Of a stretch of DNA of 64,000 nucleotides, positions 36,272 through 44,678 are shown in pieces; position 1 is the stretch's first letter; each line of letters starts with the position of its first letter. The notes below the pieces were generated by a model. That model had not been told where the DNA came from. It saw nothing but the letters and a program-made list of their open reading frames with translations, and searched no databases. Source of the DNA: AP-15 sp963775875 (GTDB taxonomy: Bacteria > Pseudomonadota > Alphaproteobacteria > ATCC43930 > CGMCC-115725); the NCBI GenBank assembly GCA_963775875.1, contig CAVZKP010000029.1, positions 1 to 64,000 on the forward strand, in the 5' to 3' direction. Made by a program: the position numbers and the translations under genes.

Positions 36272-36736
36272 TCAGATCGTCGCGTCGAGCCCAAGCCGCC
36301 CGAGGACGCGCCGCCGTGCCATGCCGCGCTCGCGATCGGGCACATAGATCAGCCCGCCGACACGGCGCAGCAGGCTGTCTTCGTACTGATCGAGCACGCC
36401 GTCCGCATAGGCGACTTCCCATAGCATCTCGACGAGTTCGATCCGTTGCTCGAAGGACAGTCGCTCGTTGATGATGCGGGTAAAGTGAAACAGCTCCACG
36501 GCGTGGCCCGCCTCGCGTTCGCCGGCGGCGAGCAAGATCCGGGCATCGGCGTGCGACAGTTTGAAGCGCCGTTCGAGCAATTGTGCGACGACCGCGCGAT
36601 CCTTTTCGTCGAAATGGTCGTCGCTGTTGGCCACCTCGACCAGCAGCGCGGCCAAAGCGAGCTGCAGTTCGTCCTTCGGCGCCGAGGCACCGTCAGGCGC
36701 AGCCCCCGTCAGCCATCCGAGAATGCTGTCGATCAT
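36272..36736 (-). CDS. TerB-family (tellurite-resistance-like) protein
   Basis: A 154-residue all-helical TerB-domain protein. The acidic loops NSDDHFDEKDRAVV and YADGVLDQYEDSLL near residues 38-51 and 108-121 are the conserved metal/acid features, and LIYVPDRE near the C-terminus is typical of this short type. TerB proteins were named from tellurite-resistance operons, but single genes of this sort in Alphaproteobacteria have no proven function. ATG 36736 is preferred; GTG 36739 directly before it is equally possible. It lies 45 bases upstream of fdxA on the same strand, so it could lead the fdxA transcript. Confidence 0.88.
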   Translation of the reverse strand: MIDSILGWLTGAAPDGASAPKDELQLALAALLVEVANSDDHFDEKDRAVVAQLLERRFKLSHADARILLAAGEREAGHAVELFHFTRIINERLSFEQRIELVEMLWEVAYADGVLDQYEDSLLRRVGGLIYVPDRERGMARRRVLGRLGLDATI

Positions 36737-36870
36737 CACTGCGTGCCTAGCATGCCGAGCCCTAGACGGGCAACCCCACGTGGTTTGGGGTCTTGCCGGC
36801 TTGCCGCATTTTCGAGCGGCGGGTTCGCCGCTGCACCCGGCCAGCGAAATGAATCAACGCGCCGGCCGTT

Positions 36871-38067
36871 GTGGCATCGGGACCTCGACAACAGGTGCGA
36901 ACCTTGAGCAAGCGCGGCACGATCCTCGTTCTCCATTTTGCCGGCCAGATGCCGCTCGCCGGCATCGCCTGGCAGGCGATACACTACCTGCTCGGCCTGC
37001 AACAGCTCGGTTACAAGGTCTGGTATATCGAGGATGGTGGGGCCAACCCCTACGACCCCCGGGTTGCCAGCGTCATGATGGAATGCGAGTACAACGTCGC
37101 CTACCTGCGGCGGGCGATGGAAAGCTATGGGCTTGCCGGCCGGTGGGCCTATTGGGACGCGATCCACGATGTGTGGCACGGGCTGGGGCGCGAACGGGTG
37201 GCGCGGCTCTACGCCGAGGCGGACGGGCTGATCAACCTGTGCGGCGCCACCAGGCTTCGCGAGGAGCACCAGGCCTGCCCGGTTCGCATCATGATCGATA
37301 CCGATCCCGTCTACGAGCAGATCAAATATGCCAAGGCCGACCGCGCGGCCCGAGCCTATCTCGACGCCCACACCCACTTTTTCAGCTACGGCGAGAATTT
37401 GGGAGCGGCCGATTGCCCGGTGCCGCTGTCCGGGATCGTCTGGCGGCCGACCCGACCGCCGGTGGTGCCCGCGCTGTGGCCCGAGGCGAGGGACATCCCC
37501 CGCTGCTTCACCACCGTCGCCACCTGGGAAAACCGGGGCAAGGACATCGAATTCGACGGTGCCGGCTATGTCTGGTCGAAGCATGTGAACTTTTTGCGGT
37601 TTCTCGACCTGCCGCGCGATCGGCCCGAGACTGGTTTTGCGCTGGCGATGGATCCACCGGACGCGGCGGTGCGCCAAAGGGTCGCCGGCGGCGGCTGGAG
37701 CCTGCTCGATCCCGGCCCGATCTCCGCCGGCATGGCGCCGTATCGCGATTTTATCGCCAGATCGCGCGGCGAGTTCACCGTCGCCAAGGACATCTATGTG
37801 CGGCCAAACAGCGGCTGGTTTAGCGATCGCAGCGTGTGCTACCTCGCCGCCGGGCGGCCGGTGGTGACGATGCGCACCGGGTTTAGCAAGTTCTATCCGG
37901 TCGGGCGCGGCCTATTCGAATATTCGGACGCGGAGGAGGCGCTCGCCTCCATCGACGCGATCGCCACCGATTACCCACTCCATAGCCGTGCGGCGCGGGA
38001 GCTGGCCGAGGAGCATTTCGCCGCCGATCGGGTCATCGGCGGGTTGATGGCGGCGGCCGGCCTCTGA
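36871..38067 (+). CDS. Glycosyltransferase-like protein of unknown specificity
   Basis: A 398-residue (at most) protein resembling uncharacterised GT-B glycosyltransferase-family proteins. The N-terminal LVLHFAGQMPLAGIAWQAIHYLLGL has the phosphate-loop look of GT-B enzymes; INLCGATRLREEH and MIDTDPVYEQIKYAK follow. The C-terminal part GWFSDRSVCYLAAGRPVVT is the classic donor-binding signature of such transferases. No signal peptide or membrane segment is seen. GTG 36871 is the longest start; GTG 36895 or TTG 36904 are closer to the conserved region and none has a clear ribosome site. Neighbours (SMR transporter, O-antigen ligase remnant) suggest an envelope polysaccharide role, but no donor or acceptor can be named. 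Confidence 0.78.
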   Translation: MASGPRQQVRTLSKRGTILVLHFAGQMPLAGIAWQAIHYLLGLQQLGYKVWYIEDGGANPYDPRVASVMMECEYNVAYLRRAMESYGLAGRWAYWDAIHDVWHGLGRERVARLYAEADGLINLCGATRLREEHQACPVRIMIDTDPVYEQIKYAKADRAARAYLDAHTHFFSYGENLGAADCPVPLSGIVWRPTRPPVVPALWPEARDIPRCFTTVATWENRGKDIEFDGAGYVWSKHVNFLRFLDLPRDRPETGFALAMDPPDAAVRQRVAGGGWSLLDPGPISAGMAPYRDFIARSRGEFTVAKDIYVRPNSGWFSDRSVCYLAAGRPVVTMRTGFSKFYPVGRGLFEYSDAEEALASIDAIATDYPLHSRAARELAEEHFAADRVIGGLMAAAGL

Positions 38068-38154
38068 GCCCCGATCGGTGGTAAAATCTTCAGACCTCGC
38101 GGCAATGATCCATTTGCGGCGGCGAGCCGGCGGCGATCCACCCGGATGAGAGCA

Positions 38155-38490
38155 ATGGCGGTCTATTATGCGAGCCTCGCGGCAGCGATCCTGCTCGGCA
38201 TCGCCGGTCAGATCGCGCTGAAATCGGCGGCCGAAGATTCAGCGACGCTTGCCGCGCAGTTTTTGAACCCGCTGACCCTGGTCGGATTCGCGATCTATGT
38301 CTTTGCCGCGCTCCTCTACATCGTCGCGCTAAAGCGGATCCCGGTCTCGCTGGCCTTTCCCTCGGTCTCGGCCAGCTACGCCGTCGTCGCCGTGCTCGCG
38401 CACATTTTATGGGGCGAGCCCTTCGGCTGGCCTCAGATCGCGGGCATCGCGCTGATCGGCGGCGGGGTGATTCTGATCCACCAGCATTGA
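38155..38490 (+). CDS. SMR/EamA-type small membrane transporter
   Basis: A 111-residue inner-membrane protein with four predicted helices: AVYYASLAAAILLGIAGQIAL, LVGFAIYVFAALLYIVAL, LAFPSVSASYAVVAVLAHIL and GIALIGGGVILI. The pattern and the motif ALKRIPVSLAFP followed by SASYAVV match the SMR/EmrE and ArnE/ArnF-like families, which move drugs or undecaprenyl-linked amino sugars. The glutamate of EmrE's first helix is replaced here by a QIAL context, so proton-coupled drug export is uncertain; a lipid-sugar flippase partner is an alternative given the neighbouring glycosyltransferase. ATG 38155 is preferred over 38146. Confidence 0.82.
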   Translation: MAVYYASLAAAILLGIAGQIALKSAAEDSATLAAQFLNPLTLVGFAIYVFAALLYIVALKRIPVSLAFPSVSASYAVVAVLAHILWGEPFGWPQIAGIALIGGGVILIHQH

Positions 38491-38517
38491 CCCGCCATCC
38501 CTCAGCCGGTGACTTGG

Positions 38518-39561
38518 TCAGGAGGAGGCGAAACCCTCGAAGGCATCGGGAATGCGGCGGATCTCGGATAGCAGCTCGCGCTGCAGCCCGGCCGGCGTGC
38601 GGGTGGGGAAGTTGATCTCGATCGAATCGGCGAGGCCGCCAAAGCGGTCCGCAATCGCCGGCACAATATCGCGGTAGGTGCCGCAGGCGGCGAACAGGCG
38701 CACCACATCGTCCGAGACCAGGGCCGGCATTTCGCCCCAGCGGGCCTCGAGCGACAGGCGATGCAGCTTCAGCCCGAGATCATCGAGCCCGTGCAGGGAG
38801 AGGATCGACCGATAGGTGCGGGTCGAGCCATAAAAAGCGATGCGGCGGCGCGCCTGGTCGATCGCCGCGGCGACCGCTTGCTCGTCGGCGCCGGTGGCGA
38901 CAAACCCGCCGCCGTGGAGGTCGAACTGCGCTCGGCGGCGCCCGCCCCGCCGCATCCCCTCGCGGATCTGCGGCAGGCACACCTCGTCGAGATAGCGGCG
39001 CGAGCATAGCGGATGCAGGCGCACCCCATCGCCAACCTCGCCGGCGAGGCGCAGCATCGCCGGTCCAACCGCGGCGATGGTCACCGGCACCGGCGCGAGC
39101 CCGGTGGGCTCCGGCGAAAAATCTGGGGGCATCAGACTGAGCCGGTAATGCTCGCTCTGATAGTCGAGCCGTTCGCCGGTCTCCCAGCAGCGCCAAACTG
39201 CGCGCAATGCGCCGATGTAGTCGCGCAACCTTGGCGCCGGCGGGCTCCAGGCAATGCCGAAGCGACGCTCGTTATGGCCTTTGACCTGGCTGCCGAGCCC
39301 GAGAACGAAGCGCCCGCCCGCGTTCGCATTGAGATCCCAGGCCTGGCTCGCCAGCACCGTCGGGCTGCGCGGAAAAGCCACCGCGACCGAACTCGTCAGC
39401 TCGATCCGGCTGGTGGCGACCGCGGCGAAGGCGAGCGGGGTAAACGGGTCGTGGCCAAGTTCGACGGTGGTCACCGCGGCGAAGCCGGCCTCCTCCGCCG
39501 TCGCGGCGAACGGTCCCGCGTCGCGCCAATACCGCAACGGCAAGGCGGTGAAGACGCGCAT
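38518..39561 (-). CDS. LLM-class F420/flavin-dependent oxidoreductase
   Basis: A 347-residue luciferase-like monooxygenase-fold enzyme, most like the F420-dependent oxidoreductase subgroup. LGHDPFTPLAFAAVATSRIEL and GGRFVLGLGSQVKGHNERRFG are the landmark strand-loop motifs of the barrel that bind the cofactor, and VPVTIAAVGPAMLRLAGEVGDG follows in order. Substrate and whether the cofactor is F420 or FMN cannot be decided from sequence. The start overlaps the stop of the O-antigen ligase gene by one base (TGATG read on the minus strand), so it is likely to be the last gene of the pepA-holC-ndk transcript. Confidence 0.88.
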   Translation of the reverse strand: MRVFTALPLRYWRDAGPFAATAEEAGFAAVTTVELGHDPFTPLAFAAVATSRIELTSSVAVAFPRSPTVLASQAWDLNANAGGRFVLGLGSQVKGHNERRFGIAWSPPAPRLRDYIGALRAVWRCWETGERLDYQSEHYRLSLMPPDFSPEPTGLAPVPVTIAAVGPAMLRLAGEVGDGVRLHPLCSRRYLDEVCLPQIREGMRRGGRRRAQFDLHGGGFVATGADEQAVAAAIDQARRRIAFYGSTRTYRSILSLHGLDDLGLKLHRLSLEARWGEMPALVSDDVVRLFAACGTYRDIVPAIADRFGGLADSIEINFPTRTPAGLQRELLSEIRRIPDAFEGFASS

Positions 39562-40842
39562 CAGCGCGCTGGCTCGGCGACGCGCGATCCGCCGCTACCC
39601 ACGGCCGCCCGCGCCATCACCAGAATCAGGAACAACGAGAACCATAAGGTGCCCTGCCACCATTCCTCCCAGATCCCGTAAGTCGCGAGAGTGGCGACAC
39701 ACCCGGTCGCGAGACTGCCACCGACCGCCGCGGCAAACCGACGCGGCCATTCGGCCCGAGCCAGCGCAAGCCAGGCGTAAGCGGCCACCAGCGCCAGCAG
39801 CACGGCGCCCGGCACGCCGAGTTCGAGCCAGAGCTGAAGTGGAGCGTTGTGCGGGTGGAGCGGCAGCCAGCTCGCGCCCGGCTCGATCGGATCCTTGCCG
39901 CCGGGGATCGCGCGCGACGAATTGAGGCCCCAGCCGGCGAGCGGGTGCTCGGCAATGCGATCGCCGACAAAGGACCAGATCAACAGCCGGTGGGCGGCCG
40001 AAAACTTCACGGCATCGGCGGTGACGACCAGATCGGACACCCGCTCGAGCCTGGCGAAGGTCAGCGGCGCGCTGATCGCGACAAGAACCGATACCAGCGC
40101 CGCAGCCCGCGCCGTACGGGCGCGCCAGCCGTAGCAGAGCAGTGCTGCCGGCAACCCGGCGGCGAGCGCAACCTTCGCGGCGGTTCCGGCGAGTGCGCAC
40201 ACCGTTATGGCGGCGGCGCCCGCGAACACCAGGCCTGACATCCTGCGGCCGCGCGCAATCAAAGCGGCGCTCGTCGGCAATAACAGGATCGCGAATGCGA
40301 CCGAGGCCTGGTTCAGCCAGCTGGCCTGATAAGAGCGGGTCGAGAACGGTTTGCTCACCGCCCCATGGGTGGCCAGATCGGTCAGCAGCCATCGCGATCC
40401 CGAGGACAAAACCGGCGACCAGAAACCCAGTCAGCCGGTCCGGTGCCACAACCAGTTCGGCCGCGGCCGCCAGCGCCAATCCGGCAGCGAACAGGCCGGC
40501 GAGGCGGGCCGCAAGCTCAAGCGAGCGCAGCGGATCGATCGACCAGATCGCGGAGATTACTCCCCAGGTCAGCAGCGCTCCGAGCAACGCCGCCGGAGCA
40601 GCAAGACGCTGTCGCGACAGCGCTCCGCCCCTCGATAGAACCAAGAGAGCGGCAAACAACCCGGCGACCGAGGCGAGCGGCGCGATCCCTCGCGGCACCA
40701 CCACGAGCAGCGGAAAGAACAGCAGCGCGGCAAGATCGAGACCGGCCTCGAACCCGATCGCCAACCGTCGCCGGATCACCGAAACCGGGATACGCAGCCT
40801 GGTACGGACGTCTGCCGTCTCGAAAGGTCCGCCGGCCCGCAC
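39561..40842 (-). pseudogene. Frameshifted O-antigen ligase/polymerase family gene
   Basis: A polytopic Wzy/WaaL-type membrane protein in two frames. The first frame (from GTG 40842) gives five or so hydrophobic helices up to FLVAGFVLGIAMA. The second frame resumes at LTDLATHG and continues with the helices and the diagnostic periplasmic-loop motif HPHNAPLQLWLELGVPG through to 39561. One extra base near 40381-40392 joins them exactly (IAMA then LTDLATHG). Otherwise the gene is undamaged, so this may be a recent mutation or a single-base sequencing error. The start overlaps the ndk stop. If intact, the product would ligate or polymerise O-polysaccharide in the inner membrane. Confidence 0.8.
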
Positions 40843-41264
40843 TAGGGAATGATTTCGATCGCCGGAAAGAAGAAAGCGATCTCCTGGGCGGCGTTCGCGG
40901 CGGAATCCGAGCCGTGCACCGAATTCGCCTCGATCAATTCGGCAAAATCCTTGCGAATCGTGCCCGGTGAGGCGTTCGCCGGGTCCGTCGCACCCATGAC
41001 CTCGCGGCTCAGCGCGACCGCCTCAGGCCCTTCGAGCACCTGAACGACGACCGGGCCGGAGGTCATGAAGGCAACGAGCCCGCGATAAAACGGCCGCTCG
41101 GCATGGACCTGGTAAAACTGCTCGGCCTGCACCTCGGTCAGCCGGATCCGTTTTTGCGCGACGATGCGCAGCCCGCGCCGCTCGAAGCGGTCGTTGATCG
41201 CCCCGGTCAAATTGCGCCGGGTCGCGTCCGGCTTGAGGATTGACAGGGTCCGTTCGATGGCCAT
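40842..41264 (-). CDS. ndk: Nucleoside diphosphate kinase
   Basis: Transfers the gamma phosphate between nucleoside triphosphates and diphosphates through a phosphohistidine, balancing NTP and dNTP pools. The 140-residue protein begins AIERTLSILKPDAT, has the substrate loop RPFYRGLVAFMTSGPV, and the active-site histidine H117 in ANSVHGSDS. ATG 41264 follows GAGAGAAG and gives the standard length; the upstream extension is not conserved. The gene lies between holC and the O-antigen ligase gene on the same strand. Confidence 0.97.
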   Translation of the reverse strand: MAIERTLSILKPDATRRNLTGAINDRFERRGLRIVAQKRIRLTEVQAEQFYQVHAERPFYRGLVAFMTSGPVVVQVLEGPEAVALSREVMGATDPANASPGTIRKDFAELIEANSVHGSDSAANAAQEIAFFFPAIEIIP

Positions 41265-41349
41265 CGGCAGCTTCTCTCGGTAGGGCGCGGGCGGCCGGTT
41301 TATAGCCCCAGCCGGTACCGGCGGCAATCGGCGCCACGATCGCCCGCGC

Positions 41350-41796
41350 TCAGCCGCGGCGTTCCCAGCCCGATGCCGTCTGCTGCCAATAAGTCAGGCT
41401 ATGGCCGGCCTCGCGGGCATGGCGCCAGCGCTCGCGCGCCGCCGCGACGGCGCTGTCGCTGTTGCCGTCGAACATATCGGCGCAGCGGGTGTAGGACGAC
41501 AGATCGCCGGCCGCGACGCCATCGACCAGCACCAGCATCGACGCGCGGTTCGGGTTTTCGTCGCCATTGGTCAGCCAGATCGGCTGCAACGCGGGATTGC
41601 CGTCGCGGGCCGAGCCATGCGGCAGAAAGCTCGCCTCTTCGTAGGTCCACAACAGCGCGTCGAGCTGGACCACGCGTTCGGCCGAACCGGCCCTGACCAC
41701 GATCGGGTAACCCTGCGCGCGGGCGCGTTCGAGAAGTTTCGGCAATGCCCGTTCGAGCGGCGTCGACAACAGGTGGTAGAAGCCGATCTCGGCCAA
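41350..41796 (-). CDS. holC: DNA polymerase III chi subunit
   Basis: HolC links the clamp-loader to single-stranded DNA-binding protein. The 148-residue protein shows the family N-terminus MAEIGFYHLLSTPLERALPKLL, the central LDALLWTYEEASFLPHG and PIWLTNGDENPN. It starts six bases after the pepA stop, the common alphaproteobacterial pepA-holC order, so it is most likely translated from the pepA message. Confidence 0.95.
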   Translation of the reverse strand: MAEIGFYHLLSTPLERALPKLLERARAQGYPIVVRAGSAERVVQLDALLWTYEEASFLPHGSARDGNPALQPIWLTNGDENPNRASMLVLVDGVAAGDLSSYTRCADMFDGNSDSAVAAARERWRHAREAGHSLTYWQQTASGWERRG

Positions 41797-41802
41797 GCGC
41801 GG

Positions 41803-43311
41803 CTAGTCTTTCTCGTAATGCTGCGCCACGAAGCGGTCGAGCAGTCGCACGCCAAAGGCCGTGGCGCCCTTGGGCACGGTAGCAGCATCCTTGCTCGACC
41901 ACGCCATGCCGGCGATGTCGAGATGGGCCCAGGGCACCTTGTTGACGAAACGCTGCAAAAACTGGGCGGCGGTGATGCTGCCGGCGGCGCGGCCACCGCC
42001 GATATTCTTCACGTCGGCGGCGTCACTGTCGATGTCGCGATCGTAGCTGTCGGCGAGCGGCAAGCGCCAGAGCTCCTCGCCGACCGCCTTGCCGGCCTCG
42101 GTCAGCCGAGCCGCCAGCTCGTCGTCATTCGCGAACAGTCCGGCGTGGTGATGGCCGAGCGCCACGATGACGGCGCCGGTCAGCGTCGCGAGGTCGATCA
42201 TCAGCTGCGGCTTGAAGCGGTCCTGGCAGTACCACATCGCATCGGCGAGAACGAGCCGGCCCTCGGCGTCGGTGTTCAGGACCTCGATGGTTTGACCGGA
42301 CATCGAGGTGACGATGTCGCCCGGACGCTGCGCGGTGCCGGATGGCATGTTCTCGACCAGACCGACGATGCCGACCGCGTCGATCTTGGCCTTGCGTGCG
42401 GCGAGCAGCCGCATCAGGCCGATGACCACAGCCGAGCCGGCCATGTCCCACTTCATGTCGCCCATGCCCGCGGCCGGCTTGATCGAGATGCCGCCGGTGT
42501 CGAAGGTGACGCCCTTGCCGATAAAGGCGAGCGGCGCTGCGGGCCGGCCTGCGTGCCCGGCGCCGTGCCATTCCATGACGACAAGGCGCGGGGGCCGGGC
42601 GCTGCCCTGCGCCACCCCGAGCAACGCCCCCATCCCAAGCTTGCGCATCGCCTTCTCGTCGAGAATCTCGACCCTGACTCCCTGCTCCTCGAGGGTCCGC
42701 GCTTGCTCGGCCAGCGTCTCCGGAAAGATCACGTTGGCTGGCTCGGAGACGAGGTCGCGGGTAAAAAACACCGCCTCCACCGTCTTTTCGAGCGGCCGCC
42801 AGGCCCGTTTTGCCGCGCCCGCCGCATCGGTCGACACGGTTAATCGACCCAAGGAAAGTTTCTGCTCGGGCTTTTGCTTAGTCTTGTATTTGTCGAAGCG
42901 ATAGGATCTGAGCTGGGCGCCAAAGGCGAGTTGGGCCGCCGCCCGGGCCGCGTCGATCGGCGATCCCTCGGCGAGGTCGACGGCGACCGTCGCCTCAGTT
43001 TCCCCGGCGCCGTTGAGATGTGCGGTCAGCGCACCGCCGAGCTCCTCAAAGACCTTGGCGCCGGCCTGCTCGGGTTTGCCGAGGCCGATTAGCACGATTC
43101 GGCTCAGCGTTAGATTTGCCGGCGCCACGATCGGCAAAAGCTCGCCCTTTTTGCCGCTGAAGCGGGCGGCCTGGGCGAGCGCGCGGGTAATTGCGCCACC
43201 GCTCGCCTCGTCGAGGCGGCGAGCGGCGGGGGTCAAATTCCGCTCCTCCCAGATCCCCGCCACTGCGGCGCCGGAATGAGGCAGGTCAGGCTCGGCAAAG
43301 CTGATTTTCAT
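41803..43311 (-). CDS. pepA: Leucyl aminopeptidase PepA (M17)
   Basis: A hexameric two-metal aminopeptidase removing N-terminal residues, especially leucine. The 502-residue protein has the catalytic-domain lysine and metal ligands in GKGVTFDTGGISIKP and the M17 signature NTDAEGRLVLADA. ATG 43311 is chosen because GAGG lies upstream and the protein then begins at the conserved KISFAE; the frame continues open for another kilobase, but that part is antisense to lptF and not coding. A 225-base region separates it from divergent lptF and must hold promoters for both; I could not choose convincing ones. Confidence 0.97.
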   Translation of the reverse strand: MKISFAEPDLPHSGAAVAGIWEERNLTPAARRLDEASGGAITRALAQAARFSGKKGELLPIVAPANLTLSRIVLIGLGKPEQAGAKVFEELGGALTAHLNGAGETEATVAVDLAEGSPIDAARAAAQLAFGAQLRSYRFDKYKTKQKPEQKLSLGRLTVSTDAAGAAKRAWRPLEKTVEAVFFTRDLVSEPANVIFPETLAEQARTLEEQGVRVEILDEKAMRKLGMGALLGVAQGSARPPRLVVMEWHGAGHAGRPAAPLAFIGKGVTFDTGGISIKPAAGMGDMKWDMAGSAVVIGLMRLLAARKAKIDAVGIVGLVENMPSGTAQRPGDIVTSMSGQTIEVLNTDAEGRLVLADAMWYCQDRFKPQLMIDLATLTGAVIVALGHHHAGLFANDDELAARLTEAGKAVGEELWRLPLADSYDRDIDSDAADVKNIGGGRAAGSITAAQFLQRFVNKVPWAHLDIAGMAWSSKDAATVPKGATAFGVRLLDRFVAQHYEKD

Positions 43312-43536
43312 CGCACGACCTCGAACAATATCGCCGTGCCTGGCCGACCGGCGGCCCCGACTACCGGCATGCTGCTCCGATAGATACATCAGGCCCGCGG
43401 GTCGGCGCCAGACACCCGGCCACGGATGGTGTCTCCCTGAGACATTGCCCGGCCCATCGGTCTCGCCGGCGATGGCAGGCCGCTCCGGGAAATCTCTCTG
43501 GCCGGGCTCCGAACCCCTGCCTATGATCGGCCGCCG

Positions 43537-44667
43537 ATGACGAGTCTTAACCGCTATATTCTGCGTCAGTGCTTCGGCGTCATGATCTTTGTCACCGCGG
43601 CGTTGAGCGCTGCGGTCTGGCTGACCCAGTCGCTGCGCCTGATCGACCTGATCGTCAATCGTGGCTTGTCGATCGAGCTGTTTCTTTATCTGGCGGCGCT
43701 GATCCTGCCCCGCTTTCTCGACGTCGTCCTGCCGATCGGCGTGTTCATCGCAGTGCTGTTCACCTTCAACCGGTTGATCGCGGAGAGCGAGCTCGTCGTC
43801 ATGCGCGCTGCGGGGTTGAGCCCGCTGGCGCTGGCCAAGCCGGTGCTGATCCTGGCGGTAATCGCCTTTGCCTTTCTGATGGGCCTGTCGGCCTATATCC
43901 TGCCGGTGGCGAACCGGGCGTTCAGGGATTTGCAGTTCGAAATCCGCAACCGCTTCGTCTCCAGCCTGATCCAGGAAGGCACCTTCACCACCGTATCGGA
44001 CAAGCTGACCTTCTATATCCGCAGCCGTGAAGCCGATGGCGATGTCGTCGGTCTGTTGATCAACGACAGCCGCGACCCGCGCCGGCCGGTCACGATCCTG
44101 GCCGAGCGCGCTGCCTTTGCCGACACGCCGGCCGGCCCCCGCATCATCATGGTCAACGGTGACCGCCAGGAATTCGACCCGCAGACCCGAAAGCTTTCGA
44201 TCCTGACCTTCGCGCGCTACACGCTCGATCTCGGCAGCTTGCAGGATGCGCCGGTTGTGCGTTTCCGCGAAGCTCCGGAGCGCTTTCTCCCCGATCTGTT
44301 TTTTCCTCCAAGGTCGTTGGATTCGGACCCCTTCCTGCGCCACAGCTTTATCATGGAGGCGCAGCAGCGCATCCTGATCCCGCTTTCCGCGTTCAGCTTC
44401 GCGCTGATCCCGCTGGCCTGCCTGTTGACCGGGGAATTCAACCGCAGGGGGCAGACCAAACGTGTCATTCTGGCGATCGCTGCTGCCTTTTTATTCGAAA
44501 CGATCGACCTCGGCGTCAACGATCTCGCCGCCCGCTATAGCGCGGCCATCCCGCTGATGTATGTTATCAACCTGCTGCCGTTCGCCCTTGGAATCGCAAG
44601 CCTGCTACCCGGACGGCTTAGGCTCGGTTGGCGCTGGCCGACGCTCGCCGGCGTCCGCGCGCGCTGA
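43537..44667 (+). CDS. lptF: LPS export permease LptF
   Basis: One of the two membrane subunits of the LptB2FG transporter that extracts LPS from the inner membrane. It has 376 residues with three N-terminal helices (from LNRYILRQCFGVMIFVTAAL onward), a periplasmic beta-jellyroll (about 130-260) and three C-terminal helices. LRLIDLIVNRGL and VMRAAGLSPLALAKPVL are family landmarks. It starts at ATG 43537, followed by lptG after 11 bases and then lptD, a conserved alphaproteobacterial order. Confidence 0.96.
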   Translation: MTSLNRYILRQCFGVMIFVTAALSAAVWLTQSLRLIDLIVNRGLSIELFLYLAALILPRFLDVVLPIGVFIAVLFTFNRLIAESELVVMRAAGLSPLALAKPVLILAVIAFAFLMGLSAYILPVANRAFRDLQFEIRNRFVSSLIQEGTFTTVSDKLTFYIRSREADGDVVGLLINDSRDPRRPVTILAERAAFADTPAGPRIIMVNGDRQEFDPQTRKLSILTFARYTLDLGSLQDAPVVRFREAPERFLPDLFFPPRSLDSDPFLRHSFIMEAQQRILIPLSAFSFALIPLACLLTGEFNRRGQTKRVILAIAAAFLFETIDLGVNDLAARYSAAIPLMYVINLLPFALGIASLLPGRLRLGWRWPTLAGVRAR

Positions 44668-44678
44668 CTCTGGCGGCG

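Noticed and set aside
43312..44343. Long minus-strand extension upstream of pepA
   Set aside because: It is antisense to lptF, has no aminopeptidase similarity, and ATG 43311 begins exactly at the conserved PepA N-terminus.
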